DNA from: Oscillospiraceae bacterium
GTDB lineage: Bacteria; Bacillota; Clostridia; Oscillospirales; Acutalibacteraceae
Reading direction: 5' to 3'
NCBI GenBank assembly: GCA_015066205.1
Contig: SVOV01000005.1
Span: 1 to 64,000 of the forward strand
DNA length: 64,000 nucleotides
Positions 53,901 through 61,974 of this stretch are shown piece by piece. Numbering within the stretch: position 1 is the first letter of the stretch; every line of letters begins with the position of its first letter. Made by a program: the position numbers and the translations under genes. The notes below the pieces were generated by a model, which was given only the letters and a program-made list of their open reading frames with translations, did no database searches and was not told the DNA's origin.

Positions 53901-55726
53901 GTGATATCATCACTAATGTTATGATCCACCCCGACGAAGCTCTCTGTGCTCTTCTTGAGCTCTTCTATTCAAATGAAGAGGGTGACCTTTATTCAGGTAA
54001 GCCTCATACATACCCCGTAACTCCCATTGACTATCACGAGGATGTCCTCCTTGATAAGACTATCAACCCCACTCTCACCTACGGTGCAGAGGTCAAGTAC
54101 TCACAGTACTGGACAAAGGAATATGCCCGTGATTTCGTTTCTCAGTTAGGCCCCCTTGTTGAAGATGTTCTTGTAATGCTCGGTATTGAGGGTATGGAAG
54201 ACGGTCTCGGCGGCTTCCTTGAGAATATGCTCAATGAAAGCGTATTTACAAACGACATTATCAATACTCTTTTCAATACTGTATATCAGCTTCTCGGCGG
54301 TCTTAACGACAGCCTCGGAATTGACCTTGAAGGTATTCTTGATGCCGTTCTTGATGTCAACTTCACTCCCATCAAGGTTGCCCGCTCGATAGATAAGATA
54401 CTCGGCTTTGAAACAGCTGCATCCCGTGCTATCAAGGCTATTAATACATGGCCCGAGCTCTTTGACGGCGGTGTTACCGTTGACCCCATAACAGGTGAAG
54501 AAACTCCCGTAGTTCAGGATGTAGAGCTTGACTGGGGACTTGACGGAGCAGAGGCCTTCGGCATCACTCGTGCAGATGCTTTCTTAAGAATTGTTTCTGC
54601 TCTCTTCTCTCCCGCAGCATTTGCTATCAAGTTCTTATTTATGGATCAGGACCTTGATATCCTCGGTCTTATCCATCTTCCCGCATATCCCGCATATCAG
54701 TACGCATTTATCGGACTTCTCGAAGCACTTTCTTGTCCCGATATTCTTACATATCACGAGTACTATGAGGCATCTCTTGATCCCGACTGCGGTGATGCAT
54801 ATACAATTTACCATCTTGTATCTCCCATTCTCGGTCTTCTTGAAAAGGTTTATGAAAGCCCTGTTGACACACTCCTGAACCTTCTTCCCAACCTTCTCTT
54901 CTTTATCTCCGTGGGCGGTCTCAGTGACTTTGTCAATAACCTTATCCACTTTGCATATGTTCTTCTTGATATCTTAAAGCCCATTATTAATGCTTATGAC
55001 CTTCTTGAAGGACTTCTTGCAAATATCGATCTCGGCGGACTTTCTCTTAACCTTGCTCTTCCTCTCGACCTTGATGTAAACTCACTTATCAGTGACCTTC
55101 TCGGCACTCTTGTAGGTGATGTTCTTACAATTGAAGGCGTATCGCTTCATCTTCCCTATATCGATCTTTACACCATCTGCGTAGGTACTCTTGAGCCCTT
55201 TATGTCAAAGGAACAGAGAAGTGTTGTACATCTCAGCCCCGCAGGCGGCGGTGAGCTCCTTACAGCTCTTCTGAGAATCGTATTTGAGGTTCTCTTTATG
55301 GAAGAAAACCACAGAGCTCTCAGTGAGATCGTAGCAAATCTTGCAGAAGAGGGAAGACTCGATGAATACGATGAAGAAACGCTTTATATGGTTATAAACG
55401 GTCTTATAGGTCTTATCGAAGAATATGAGATTCTCGATATGGTACTCTTCGCCGTATATAAGCTTATAACGGTGCTTGTTCCCATTGCGGATACACTCGC
55501 TCCCAGATTCCAGGCTAACGGTATGACGATTACCGATCTCATTGATTCAGCTTCTGATATGGATCTGTTTATGGCAAATCTCCAGCTGATAATGAAGGAT
55601 CCCAACGAGGTTGAGATTCCCGATACAACTACAGATGTCAATGCCATAACCTCTCTTCTTGACAGAATCAAGGCATTCTTTGAAAAGATCAAGCTCTTCT
55701 TCCAGCAGTTATTCAATTTCGGATAA
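50990..55726 (+). CDS. Very large secreted protein of unknown family
   Basis: 1578 residues with a clear signal peptide (MKKILSVFLAAVMLFSVMS, then ITGAAAE). I do not recognise a domain. The mature part alternates acidic, Tyr-rich stretches with hydrophobic helices of 15-25 residues; similar phrases recur, such as MKLVPNLVHFLSRQGG and LLNLLPNLLFFISVGG. The last 20 residues form a basic amphipathic helix (AFFEKIKLFFQQLF). I chose the ATG at 50990, 10 nt after AGGAG; a longer in-frame TTG is the promoter -35. It is followed about 110 nt later by a secreted lipase-like gene with a similar tail. Confidence 0.8.
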   Translation: MRMKKILSVFLAAVMLFSVMSLGITGAAAEIDYDAQYRLLALALQNEHVRELTNYTVSNVTLDNGTGGFDTEARGFAYDHRVTARDNAAGDILSAANRFYYLAENLMSYKYGQGCYDASTLLSYITEKIEPYFLATSGTGEKIYEDFYGNRYYPTPEEIEAYNKAVKDIEALGAEVSQATLTELGIYFMEMNDWEYYNVDAILKYFVGNVLKINTGNWFHRFAFVVETSIDTILEESGGIDSMANPTLTIRTAVYQIEYQKEYNESMSKAYFSFAPPSLETVHQGFAQEFGWDNGESADLTKPDGLFPGLLRNGQASALMIKVSYDTTSVPYLQECTLAFDKYIMTPYDQATNTKWDSQFVSWSDETVNNHPDTPVILGYAKDLTDYLSNEALQAVFGNRLGNMVTLAYLFKTSRSDPTRTVRGTATYTATAEKLDDIISDLDALVAPNEEETEDVKISNKVATVVSMFLDVGDLLGIEGEIDYSTLEDLIGKVLQQLVFSDAIINMLVELLYPMIVKLIVDNLGSIDVIGGVAVDLVGSILENNNLAIYPNTLGDLLVNDFGDKYITAATILRNGGDNWENVNCSALVWGVDDAPIDKKKDVFIDALCAALGGFTRLLVTMLCGDAEFENKDADERFGKYYDLGVINLVILGKVWLSSQGLYTKLFIPLYRVLGLSENEYLSSAQFHANIATDFKQCLKMAVTPIVDWVMNHVAKKPFETIMKLVPNLVHFLSRQGGDLPYADDWANADFLGDGQENSHKGFSDLQTHSLWGILEHVHLKIVLVGQAINIEGSIANLIGNDTGAMLKSLNALLNEVISFTYDTDEIYSVNDACYSDANGVIVLPDSTEYALDPGRYSNAHTEYWSDASNTQFSLVEDEAHPFHHDNITYVKKPYYIPAVPEAKLISCGEIDPVTNTVKVDHPGLVFKFLLRYLLSALGYRYDLHQEGLPTVIECFGLDMESELFMGLTLGDIITNVMIHPDEALCALLELFYSNEEGDLYSGKPHTYPVTPIDYHEDVLLDKTINPTLTYGAEVKYSQYWTKEYARDFVSQLGPLVEDVLVMLGIEGMEDGLGGFLENMLNESVFTNDIINTLFNTVYQLLGGLNDSLGIDLEGILDAVLDVNFTPIKVARSIDKILGFETAASRAIKAINTWPELFDGGVTVDPITGEETPVVQDVELDWGLDGAEAFGITRADAFLRIVSALFSPAAFAIKFLFMDQDLDILGLIHLPAYPAYQYAFIGLLEALSCPDILTYHEYYEASLDPDCGDAYTIYHLVSPILGLLEKVYESPVDTLLNLLPNLLFFISVGGLSDFVNNLIHFAYVLLDILKPIINAYDLLEGLLANIDLGGLSLNLALPLDLDVNSLISDLLGTLVGDVLTIEGVSLHLPYIDLYTICVGTLEPFMSKEQRSVVHLSPAGGGELLTALLRIVFEVLFMEENHRALSEIVANLAEEGRLDEYDEETLYMVINGLIGLIEEYEILDMVLFAVYKLITVLVPIADTLAPRFQANGMTITDLIDSASDMDLFMANLQLIMKDPNEVEIPDTTTDVNAITSLLDRIKAFFEKIKLFFQQLFNFG

Positions 55727-55737
55727 ACAATGATGTT

Positions 55738-55763
55738 TGCCGCTGCCCGAAACGGCAGCGGCA
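55738..55763 (+). terminator. GC-rich hairpin after the large secreted protein
   Basis: GCCGCTGCC pairs with GGCAGCGGC across CGAAAC. The T run is weak (AATTTCCC), so it may be a partial terminator that lets some transcripts reach the lipase gene. Confidence 0.65.
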
Positions 55764-55834
55764 ATTTCCCTTAAAGGCTTTCGGATATACTGACGGATGT
55801 CTTTATTAATAAGGTAAAAGGAATAATAATTATT

Positions 55835-57361
55835 ATGAAAAAGATAATTTCTGTATTTTTATCTCTTATAATGATATGCTCTCTTCTTGTTCCCGCTTTT
55901 GCGGCTGAAAAGGAAGAGAAATGTGATTGCGGCTTCAATCCCGTAATCTATGTTGCAGCTCTCGGCAGTGCAACTGTTTATGAAAATCCCGGTGAAGAAA
56001 ATGAACGCGCTCTTTTCCGTCCCGAAACAGGACCTCTTGTAGCAGAAGCGGTTTCAGTTATTCTTCCCGTGCTTCCTGCTCTTATTGCAGGGGATTATGA
56101 TACCTTCGGCGATGCTCTCATAGGCTTTGTAAATTCCGCATTCGGCGCGCTCGCTCTTGACGGTGACGGAAACTCAAAGGAAAATGTATATGCTCCCGAG
56201 GAGTATCCCACAGATTCAAATCACGGAATAGATTATTCCTATTATTTCGGCTATGATTTCAGACTTGATCCCTATACCCACGCTGACCGTCTTCACAAGG
56301 ATATTCAGACGCTCAAAGCCCTTACGGGACACGATAAGGTACAGCTTAAGGCTTCAAGCATGGGCGGCGTAGTAGCTATGGCATATCTTGAAAGATACGG
56401 AACCGAGGATATCGAAACCGTAATTTTCCAGAACTGCCCCATCAAGGGAACAGCCGTTGCGGGTGAATTATACTGCCGTAAGTTTGAGATAAATAAGGAT
56501 GCTCTTCTTAACTACGCTCTTGATGCAATTCCCGCTCTTGAGCAGGACTTTTTACAGGGCTTCCTTTACGGTCTTGCAACCGCTCTTGATGATCTCGGTG
56601 TTTGGTCGCTTCTTCTTTCTCTCGTTGATCCCATAGTTGAGAATCTTCTCGACAGAGTTTATGATGAGGCTCTTATCCCCATTTTCGGTACTCTTCCCGG
56701 TATCTGGAGCTTTGTTCCCCACGAATATTATGAGGAAGCAAAGACCGTTATGGTAAATGAGGAAACTCAGGCAGGGCTTATCAAAAAGCTTGATGCTTAT
56801 CATTATAATGTTCAGGTAAGAGCAGAAGAGATACTTAACGAAGCAAATAAGGATGTCAAGATATATATAGTAGCAGGCTATGATATTCAGAGAACTCCTC
56901 TTGTTTCTGCTTATATGAATACCTCTGACGGTACTGTTGATACAAAATACGCTTCTGTGGGTGCAGTGACTGCCGATATCAGAAGCACCTTTGAGGCGGG
57001 CTATACTCAGGCTATAGATGACGGACACAACCATATTTCTCCCGATTTCTGTATTGACGCCTCCACCTGTGCTCTTCCCGAGCAGACCTGGTTTATAAAG
57101 GATATGCTTCACTGCACGACCCACGACGGACACGGAAAATTTTACGAAATTATGCTCACCTCCGAGGAGCAGTTCTATGTTGATACATACGAAGAATATC
57201 CTCAGTTCATGCAGAATAATATCCCCGATCAGACCTTTGATAAGATAGAGGGACTTACTGCAACCGAAATGTTCAAAAAACAGCCCAATTTCACCAATTT
57301 CGTAATGATGCTCCGCTCCTTTATCGACACAGTAAAGAGCTTTTTCAATAATCTTTTCTGA
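55835..57361 (+). CDS. Secreted LCAT/lipase-like alpha/beta hydrolase
   Basis: 508 residues with a signal peptide (ISVFLSLIMICSLLVPAFA). The nucleophile motif is ASSMGG near residue 173, in place of the usual GxSxG. Before it comes YFGYDFRLDPYTHADRLHKD, which resembles the pre-nucleophile DWR region of lecithin:cholesterol acyltransferases. A late DGTVDTKYAS and the HNHISPD histidine give the Asp/His candidates. Substrate unknown. It has an amphipathic C-terminal end (FIDTVKSFFNNLF) like its large neighbour, so the two may be anchored or exported alike. Confidence 0.8.
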   Translation: MKKIISVFLSLIMICSLLVPAFAAEKEEKCDCGFNPVIYVAALGSATVYENPGEENERALFRPETGPLVAEAVSVILPVLPALIAGDYDTFGDALIGFVNSAFGALALDGDGNSKENVYAPEEYPTDSNHGIDYSYYFGYDFRLDPYTHADRLHKDIQTLKALTGHDKVQLKASSMGGVVAMAYLERYGTEDIETVIFQNCPIKGTAVAGELYCRKFEINKDALLNYALDAIPALEQDFLQGFLYGLATALDDLGVWSLLLSLVDPIVENLLDRVYDEALIPIFGTLPGIWSFVPHEYYEEAKTVMVNEETQAGLIKKLDAYHYNVQVRAEEILNEANKDVKIYIVAGYDIQRTPLVSAYMNTSDGTVDTKYASVGAVTADIRSTFEAGYTQAIDDGHNHISPDFCIDASTCALPEQTWFIKDMLHCTTHDGHGKFYEIMLTSEEQFYVDTYEEYPQFMQNNIPDQTFDKIEGLTATEMFKKQPNFTNFVMMLRSFIDTVKSFFNNLF

Positions 57362-57377
57362 TAAACCGATAAAAATA

Positions 57378-57402
57378 AAAGGGAGTGAAAACACTCCCTT
57401 AA
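57378..57402 (+). terminator. First terminator after the secreted lipase
   Basis: AAGGGAGTG pairs with CACTCCCTT across AAAA. A second, longer hairpin follows at once. Confidence 0.75.
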
Positions 57403-57408
57403 GACAAT

Positions 57409-57441
57409 AAGCACAAAACTGCAATAAGCAGTTTTGTGCTT
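57409..57441 (+). terminator. Second terminator after the secreted lipase
   Basis: AAGCACAAAACTGC pairs perfectly with GCAGTTTTGTGCTT across AATAA, then ATGTTTTT. Two hairpins in tandem make a strong stop. Confidence 0.85.
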
Positions 57442-57442
57442 A

Positions 57443-58072
57443 TGTTTTTACTTTATAGGAAATTTCTCGTCTTAGAATGTGCGGTTCGCTTCGCCCAAAT
57501 TCGGATTTCGGAGTTATAAGAGGAAGATGCTCACGCGTCTTATTCCGCTTACGCTCTATGCGGGCGGGGCGCCCCCACCCTGCGATAGGAAATCAGCCTC
57601 ACCCGTAGGGGTGCGGTTTGGAGCTCCCGAATCCAAAGAAAAAGTTACATCCGCAATGTGCCGAAAGGCACGAGCAAAAACCTGCCCTCTGCACAGAATT
57701 TCCCGTTTGACGAGAAATGTTCAGATTTTGCGGAAGTGCGCCGTTTTTCTTTGGAAAAGCGGATGCAATTCCGTGAAATATGGGCATTTATCGGAAATAG
57801 CAGACCCTACCCTCACGCGTCGGGTAAAACTAACTTAACAAAGTCTGCACACAGTCGGTTAACGGCACGGGAAAGTTCGGAGAAATTGCCATATTTGTTG
57901 TTTGCGGCATCGGAAGCTGTACATCGGTACTGCGAGATGCCGCAAACAAAGCGCCATAAAGCTCTGATAAAGGCAGAGAAGCTCAAGTCCGCACAAAATA
58001 CAGAAATTTCACCTACACCCTATAAGACCCGCGCGGCAAATAGGGTGATTTATGCGAATCTTTCCCATTTCA
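57443..58072. other. Non-coding stretch with inverted repeats, no gene supported
   Basis: 630 bases without a reading frame I can defend: the frames that are open lack ribosome sites and family resemblance. It holds part of the heptamer repeat (57497-57512). It also has a 12-bp perfect inverted repeat, GTTTGCGGCATC at 57900-57911 and GATGCCGCAAAC at 57936-57947, enclosing 24 bases. Base composition is richer in GC and CG than the flanks. It could be a dispersed repeat, a structured RNA or a decayed gene. Confidence 0.6.
57497..57512. repeat. Partial copy of the inverted-repeat element end
   Basis: Sixteen bases are identical to the outer end of the left repeat at 39529-39544, in the same orientation. 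It lies in the non-coding stretch after the secreted lipase terminators. Confidence 0.75.
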
Positions 58073-59164
58073 TTACCAGCGGTTTTCAACATATTCACAG
58101 AATCCGAAGAGGTCTTTGATTTCAAGAATTTCTCCGCTGTCAAGAGTGACCGTACCGTTGTATTTTCCGTATATCTGATGGCAGTTCATTCTTCCCACCT
58201 TGAGATCAACATCGGAATGATTGTCAAGGGTCGGAGTCATCGTCATATTGAATCTTCCGTCCTCGCTGATAAATTTCCATTCCTCAAGAAATCTGTCCTT
58301 GGGGAATTTTTCAACATCCACGGCGCCTATCTTATGAACCTTGCCGTCATAGAAAAGACAGGTTTCCGTAGCATTTGATTCGTCGCCTATTGCCCAGGTT
58401 ATCTCAAAGCTGAAAAGGTGCTTTTCTCCGTTTTTGTCGGTAAGATAGGTTGAAGCATTACCCCAATACCATACCATTTCGTGAATGGTATTTACTCTGC
58501 CCCAGTCCATAGCGCAGAATGAGGTCTCCTTGTCAAATTTATAAAGGAAATTGCCGTATCTGAGAAAGCCTCCCGTGGGCATAGCGGTCTGCTTTGTAGT
58601 TAAAAAATACCTTGTGTTATCCTCCCTGAAGGGAAGAACGGTGGTGATATTTTCCATGCCCTCGGGAATATCCATGCTTATTTTACATTCGACGGTTTCA
58701 CCCTTATAAGGCTTTCTGAAATAAAGAGTTCTTTCTGTTTTCTTTGTGAAGAAATCAAACTCTGCATTTCCTATCTTATCCCTGAAGCGTCCCGGTACAT
58801 CACCCTTTGAAAGAGGAATATGGCGGTTTTTGCCGATAAAATATGAGGTGGCATCGCAGATAATTTTTCCCGTTTCAAGGTCAGTCAGCTTACAGCCCGC
58901 GTAACCGCCTATTCCGATATTTGCAAAGCTTATGAGAAGCTGTACCTTGCCGTCGGTTATTGTATAAAAATCCCATTCCTTTCGGGAGATAAGCCCGTGC
59001 TTTACAAGGCTTCTGTCATATGTAAATACATTTTTTCTTGCCCACCCTTTAGCATTCAGAGTTCCGTCAGCTTTGAGAAGAGGAGTTTCCTCGGTATATT
59101 CCGTCTGCTTTGATTTTTCAGGCCATTCGGTAAAGGAAACATAAGTTTTTTTCAGTTCATTCAT
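58073..59164 (-). CDS. DUF2804 family protein
   Basis: 363 residues, cytoplasmic, mostly beta strands. It matches the DUF2804 pattern: an N-terminal PLLKADGTLNAKGWARKN segment, WDFYTITDGKVQLLISFANI, and a central FCAMDWGRVNTIHEMVWYWG region with conserved Trp, Asp and Gly. No activity is established for the family; a lipocalin-like or carotenoid-hydratase-like fold has been proposed. The ATG at 59164 follows GAGGTG by 6 nt; an upstream GTG is part of that site. It starts 20 nt after the rlmD stop, likely one operon. Confidence 0.87.
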   Translation of the reverse strand: MNELKKTYVSFTEWPEKSKQTEYTEETPLLKADGTLNAKGWARKNVFTYDRSLVKHGLISRKEWDFYTITDGKVQLLISFANIGIGGYAGCKLTDLETGKIICDATSYFIGKNRHIPLSKGDVPGRFRDKIGNAEFDFFTKKTERTLYFRKPYKGETVECKISMDIPEGMENITTVLPFREDNTRYFLTTKQTAMPTGGFLRYGNFLYKFDKETSFCAMDWGRVNTIHEMVWYWGNASTYLTDKNGEKHLFSFEITWAIGDESNATETCLFYDGKVHKIGAVDVEKFPKDRFLEEWKFISEDGRFNMTMTPTLDNHSDVDLKVGRMNCHQIYGKYNGTVTLDSGEILEIKDLFGFCEYVENRW

Positions 59165-59184
59165 TTGTGTCACCTCGGAAAAAA

Positions 59185-60543
59185 TCAGTGTTCTTTAATA
59201 ACAAGAGCCACTGTTTCAATATGTACGGTGCGCGGAAAGAGGTCAAAGGGTACGGCTTTGATTGTTTTATAGCCCTTTTCCTTTAAAACAGAGAGATCTC
59301 TGGCAAGTGTTGCGGGGTCACAGGAAACATAAACGATTCTTTCGGGCTCCATTTTTGCCACCGTATCAAGAAGCTCGCTGTCACAGCCCTTTCTCGGCGG
59401 ATCTAATACCACGGTGTCGGGTCTTATTCCCTCTTCTTTCAGTATTCTTGCAGCTTCTGATGCATCGGCGCAGATAAAGCGGGCATTTTCCGTATTATTG
59501 AGCTTTGCATTGATCTTTGCATCCTCAATAGCCTCGGGGACTATTTCAACACCGATAAGCTTATCGACCTTATGAGCCATGGTAAGCCCGATAGTACCCG
59601 CTCCGCAGTACATATCGATAAGCACCCTTGTGTCGGGAGTCAGGGCAAATTCAGCCGCCTTTTCATAAAGCCTTTCAGCCTGTCGGCGGTTTACCTGATA
59701 GAAGGAGAGGGGAGATATGCGGAATCTCTTACCGCATAAAACATCCTCAATATACCCCTTGCCGTATAAAACAGTTTCATTTTTACCCATAATAACATTG
59801 GTATTCTCTGTATTGTGATTAAGAAGAACTGTTTTTATGTTTGAATTGCTCTTTATGAGAGCCTGAATCAGCTCTTCCTTTTTGAAAATCTTGTCACCGT
59901 TTATAACAAGGCAGACCATAATTTCCCCTGTGGAAAAGCCTTTTCTTATGTATATGTGGCGAAGAAGTCCCTTGCCTGATTTTTCGTCATATGATGATAT
60001 CTTATACTTTTCGCACCATTTTGCGGTGATTTTCAGAATATCGGCATATTCCTTTGGCTGCAAAAGACAGTTCTTGCAGTCAATTACCCTGTGCGAAAAG
60101 GGAGCGTAAAAGCCTGTAAGAAGCCTGCCGTTTGACATCTCTACCGGATACTGCGCCTTATTGCGATATCTGTCAGGGGATTCCGCCCCGACAGCCTGCT
60201 CGGGAATAATATCAAGATGTCCGATTCTCTTAAATGCATCGCGTACCTTCTGCGTTTTTATCTCAAGCTCCGCTTCATATGAAATATGTCTGTACTGACA
60301 GCCTCCGCAACGGGGGAAAACAGGGCAGTCGGGAATGATTCTGTCCCTTGATGCCTTGAGAATATGCTGAATCTTTCCTATTGCATAGTTCTTTTTTGCC
60401 TTGATTATAACACAGCTTACCGTATCTCCCGCTGCCGCTCCCGCAACGAAGACCGCCTGTCCGTCGAAATGGCCGACACCGCTTCCCTCGGAGGAAAAGC
60501 CTGTTATTTCAAGCTCTATAATATCGTTTTTCTTCAGTGCCAT
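59185..60543 (-). CDS. rlmD: 23S rRNA uracil-C5-methyltransferase (RlmD/RlmCD)
   Basis: Methylates uracil of 23S rRNA using AdoMet. It has an N-terminal TRAM domain, the [4Fe-4S] cluster cysteines in CPVFPRCGGCQYRH plus a later CKNC, an AdoMet site with DMYCGAGTIGLTMA, and the catalytic cysteine in VYVSCDPATLARD. 452 residues. Gram-positive relatives (RlmCD) can modify two positions, so the exact target is open. I start at the ATG at 60543, just after AGAGGAAAAAAA. Confidence 0.94.
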   Translation of the reverse strand: MALKKNDIIELEITGFSSEGSGVGHFDGQAVFVAGAAAGDTVSCVIIKAKKNYAIGKIQHILKASRDRIIPDCPVFPRCGGCQYRHISYEAELEIKTQKVRDAFKRIGHLDIIPEQAVGAESPDRYRNKAQYPVEMSNGRLLTGFYAPFSHRVIDCKNCLLQPKEYADILKITAKWCEKYKISSYDEKSGKGLLRHIYIRKGFSTGEIMVCLVINGDKIFKKEELIQALIKSNSNIKTVLLNHNTENTNVIMGKNETVLYGKGYIEDVLCGKRFRISPLSFYQVNRRQAERLYEKAAEFALTPDTRVLIDMYCGAGTIGLTMAHKVDKLIGVEIVPEAIEDAKINAKLNNTENARFICADASEAARILKEEGIRPDTVVLDPPRKGCDSELLDTVAKMEPERIVYVSCDPATLARDLSVLKEKGYKTIKAVPFDLFPRTVHIETVALVIKEH

Positions 60544-60561
60544 TTTTTTTCCTCTAAAAAA

Positions 60562-60604
60562 TGCAAAACACAAAACCTGAAAGTGTGCTTTGTATTTTGC
60601 ATTT
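60562..60604. repeat. Heptamer-type repeat with inverted symmetry
   Basis: Starts TGCAAAA, CACAAAA, CCTGAAA and ends TTGTATT, TTGCATT, so the outer arms are inverted copies of each other (one mismatch over 16 bases when the flanking A and T bases are included). It is related in unit to the CATTTTG repeat before dnaX, and it lies between two minus-strand genes. Confidence 0.65.
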
Positions 60605-60613
60605 GTTTCTTAA

Positions 60614-61786
60614 TTATTTTGCCATTGTGCTGAACAGATAAATGTATGAGGGTAAAAGCTCAAGTATATAAGCGAAAACGCTTATGACTATTCCGATCAC
60701 CGCACCGCTTACGGAAACTCCGCCCTTTTCGTGAAGCATTCTTCTGTAAGAGGGCATATCAAAGCACCTGTCACGGCTTTCGTATACATCTTTTTTGATT
60801 TTTTTAAGATACAGCCTGTCGGCGGAAAAGACCATAACTAAGCTTATTGAAACTGTCAGAACGGAAAGAATGAGAGATACTGATACCTTTGTCATATCGG
60901 ACTTGCTCGGAACGACATCCTGATATTTACTTTCCGTTTCTTTAAGCTGAGCCTGAAATTCCTCGATGGTGATCTCTCCCTCGGCGAGCTGTTCATACAT
61001 TACTGCCATATCGTCATATATGAGCTTTGCCTGATCGGTGAGCGAGAGAATACCCGTAAGAAGAGAAAGAATGATTATTGCCGCACCGTATAAAAGTCCC
61101 TCCTTATATAGTTTCCTGTATAAGAACCAGGCGGGGCCGAAAAGAAGAGCACATATGGAAACGGATATCTTTCTGCCGAATCTCGCCATATTGACGAATT
61201 TTCTTATATAATCACCGGATTTCTTTTCGCCTATATAATCTGCATATTCACTTGCGGGAATTGAGTCTACCAAGGTATCGGGACGAAGACCGCCGAAACG
61301 GCGGTAATAGCTGAATGCGTCCTCCTGAGGCATACCGCCGTTTCCGAAGGGCATTCCGTAGGCTGATGTGTTTCCCTGATATCCGCCGTTATAGCCGTTC
61401 ACATTTTCAGGGTCTTCAGCTGAAAGCTCCTGATTATTGAAATTATTTTCGGATGTGTCAAAAAGAGGCTTCTGACACTTAAGACACAGGGCATCGTTTC
61501 CGTAATTGAGAGACTTACAATGGGGGCATACCACGGCATTTTCTCCGTTTTTAAAACGAAGATTTGTCTCAATGGGTGCTTCCTTTACGGGAGCTTCCTC
61601 TTTTTTCAGCTCCTCGGGATAGACCCATATAAAGCCGTCCTTATGAAGATCTGAATTTGCGCATTTTCCCTGTTCGGTCCAACAGGCACGGTGATGGGGC
61701 GATCCGCAGACGGGACATACTACCGCATCATCGTTTTCTTCAAATATATTATTACAGCTCACACAGCTGCAACCCTTGAATTTCAT
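60614..61786 (-). CDS. Membrane protein with prokaryotic RING finger and DUF2628
   Basis: 390 residues. The first 45 form a RING-like zinc module with eight metal ligands (CVSCNNIFEENDDAVVCPVC, then HHRACW), as in Prok-RING family 1. A second zinc ribbon lies at about 83-105 (VCPHCKSLNYG, then CLKC). A Gly/Asn-rich linker follows. The C-terminal half has about five membrane helices with the DUF2628 signature GPAWFLYRKLYKEG. The ligand or partner is unknown. Such proteins are common in Clostridia but uncharacterised. Confidence 0.85.
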   Translation of the reverse strand: MKFKGCSCVSCNNIFEENDDAVVCPVCGSPHHRACWTEQGKCANSDLHKDGFIWVYPEELKKEEAPVKEAPIETNLRFKNGENAVVCPHCKSLNYGNDALCLKCQKPLFDTSENNFNNQELSAEDPENVNGYNGGYQGNTSAYGMPFGNGGMPQEDAFSYYRRFGGLRPDTLVDSIPASEYADYIGEKKSGDYIRKFVNMARFGRKISVSICALLFGPAWFLYRKLYKEGLLYGAAIIILSLLTGILSLTDQAKLIYDDMAVMYEQLAEGEITIEEFQAQLKETESKYQDVVPSKSDMTKVSVSLILSVLTVSISLVMVFSADRLYLKKIKKDVYESRDRCFDMPSYRRMLHEKGGVSVSGAVIGIVISVFAYILELLPSYIYLFSTMAK

Positions 61787-61902
61787 ATTTTCTCTGCTCC
61801 TTGTTATAGAGATTAATAGCTTATATTACTATTCTATACAATAAAACTTAAAATTTCAATAAATTTTATCATATTCTTGTTTATTTATTTGAGTTAAAAT
61901 AT

Positions 61903-61931
61903 TTGACAATATGAAATAATTTTAATATAAT
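61903..61931 (+). promoter_or_regulatory. Consensus sigma-A promoter of prfB
   Basis: TTGACA, 17 bp, TATAAT: a full consensus match, 44 nt before the ATG at 61975. Confidence 0.9.
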
Positions 61932-61974
61932 AATTGAGTATGTGTCAAATCAACTATTTTCAGAGGTGAAATAT

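Noticed and set aside
56552-57424. 290-residue reverse frame over the lipase gene
   Set aside because: It would run across two strong terminators and a conserved coding gene.
57479-58119. Two overlapping plus-strand frames of 119 and 153 residues
   Set aside because: No ribosome sites, basic low-information sequence, and they cross the heptamer repeat and inverted repeats; they look non-coding.
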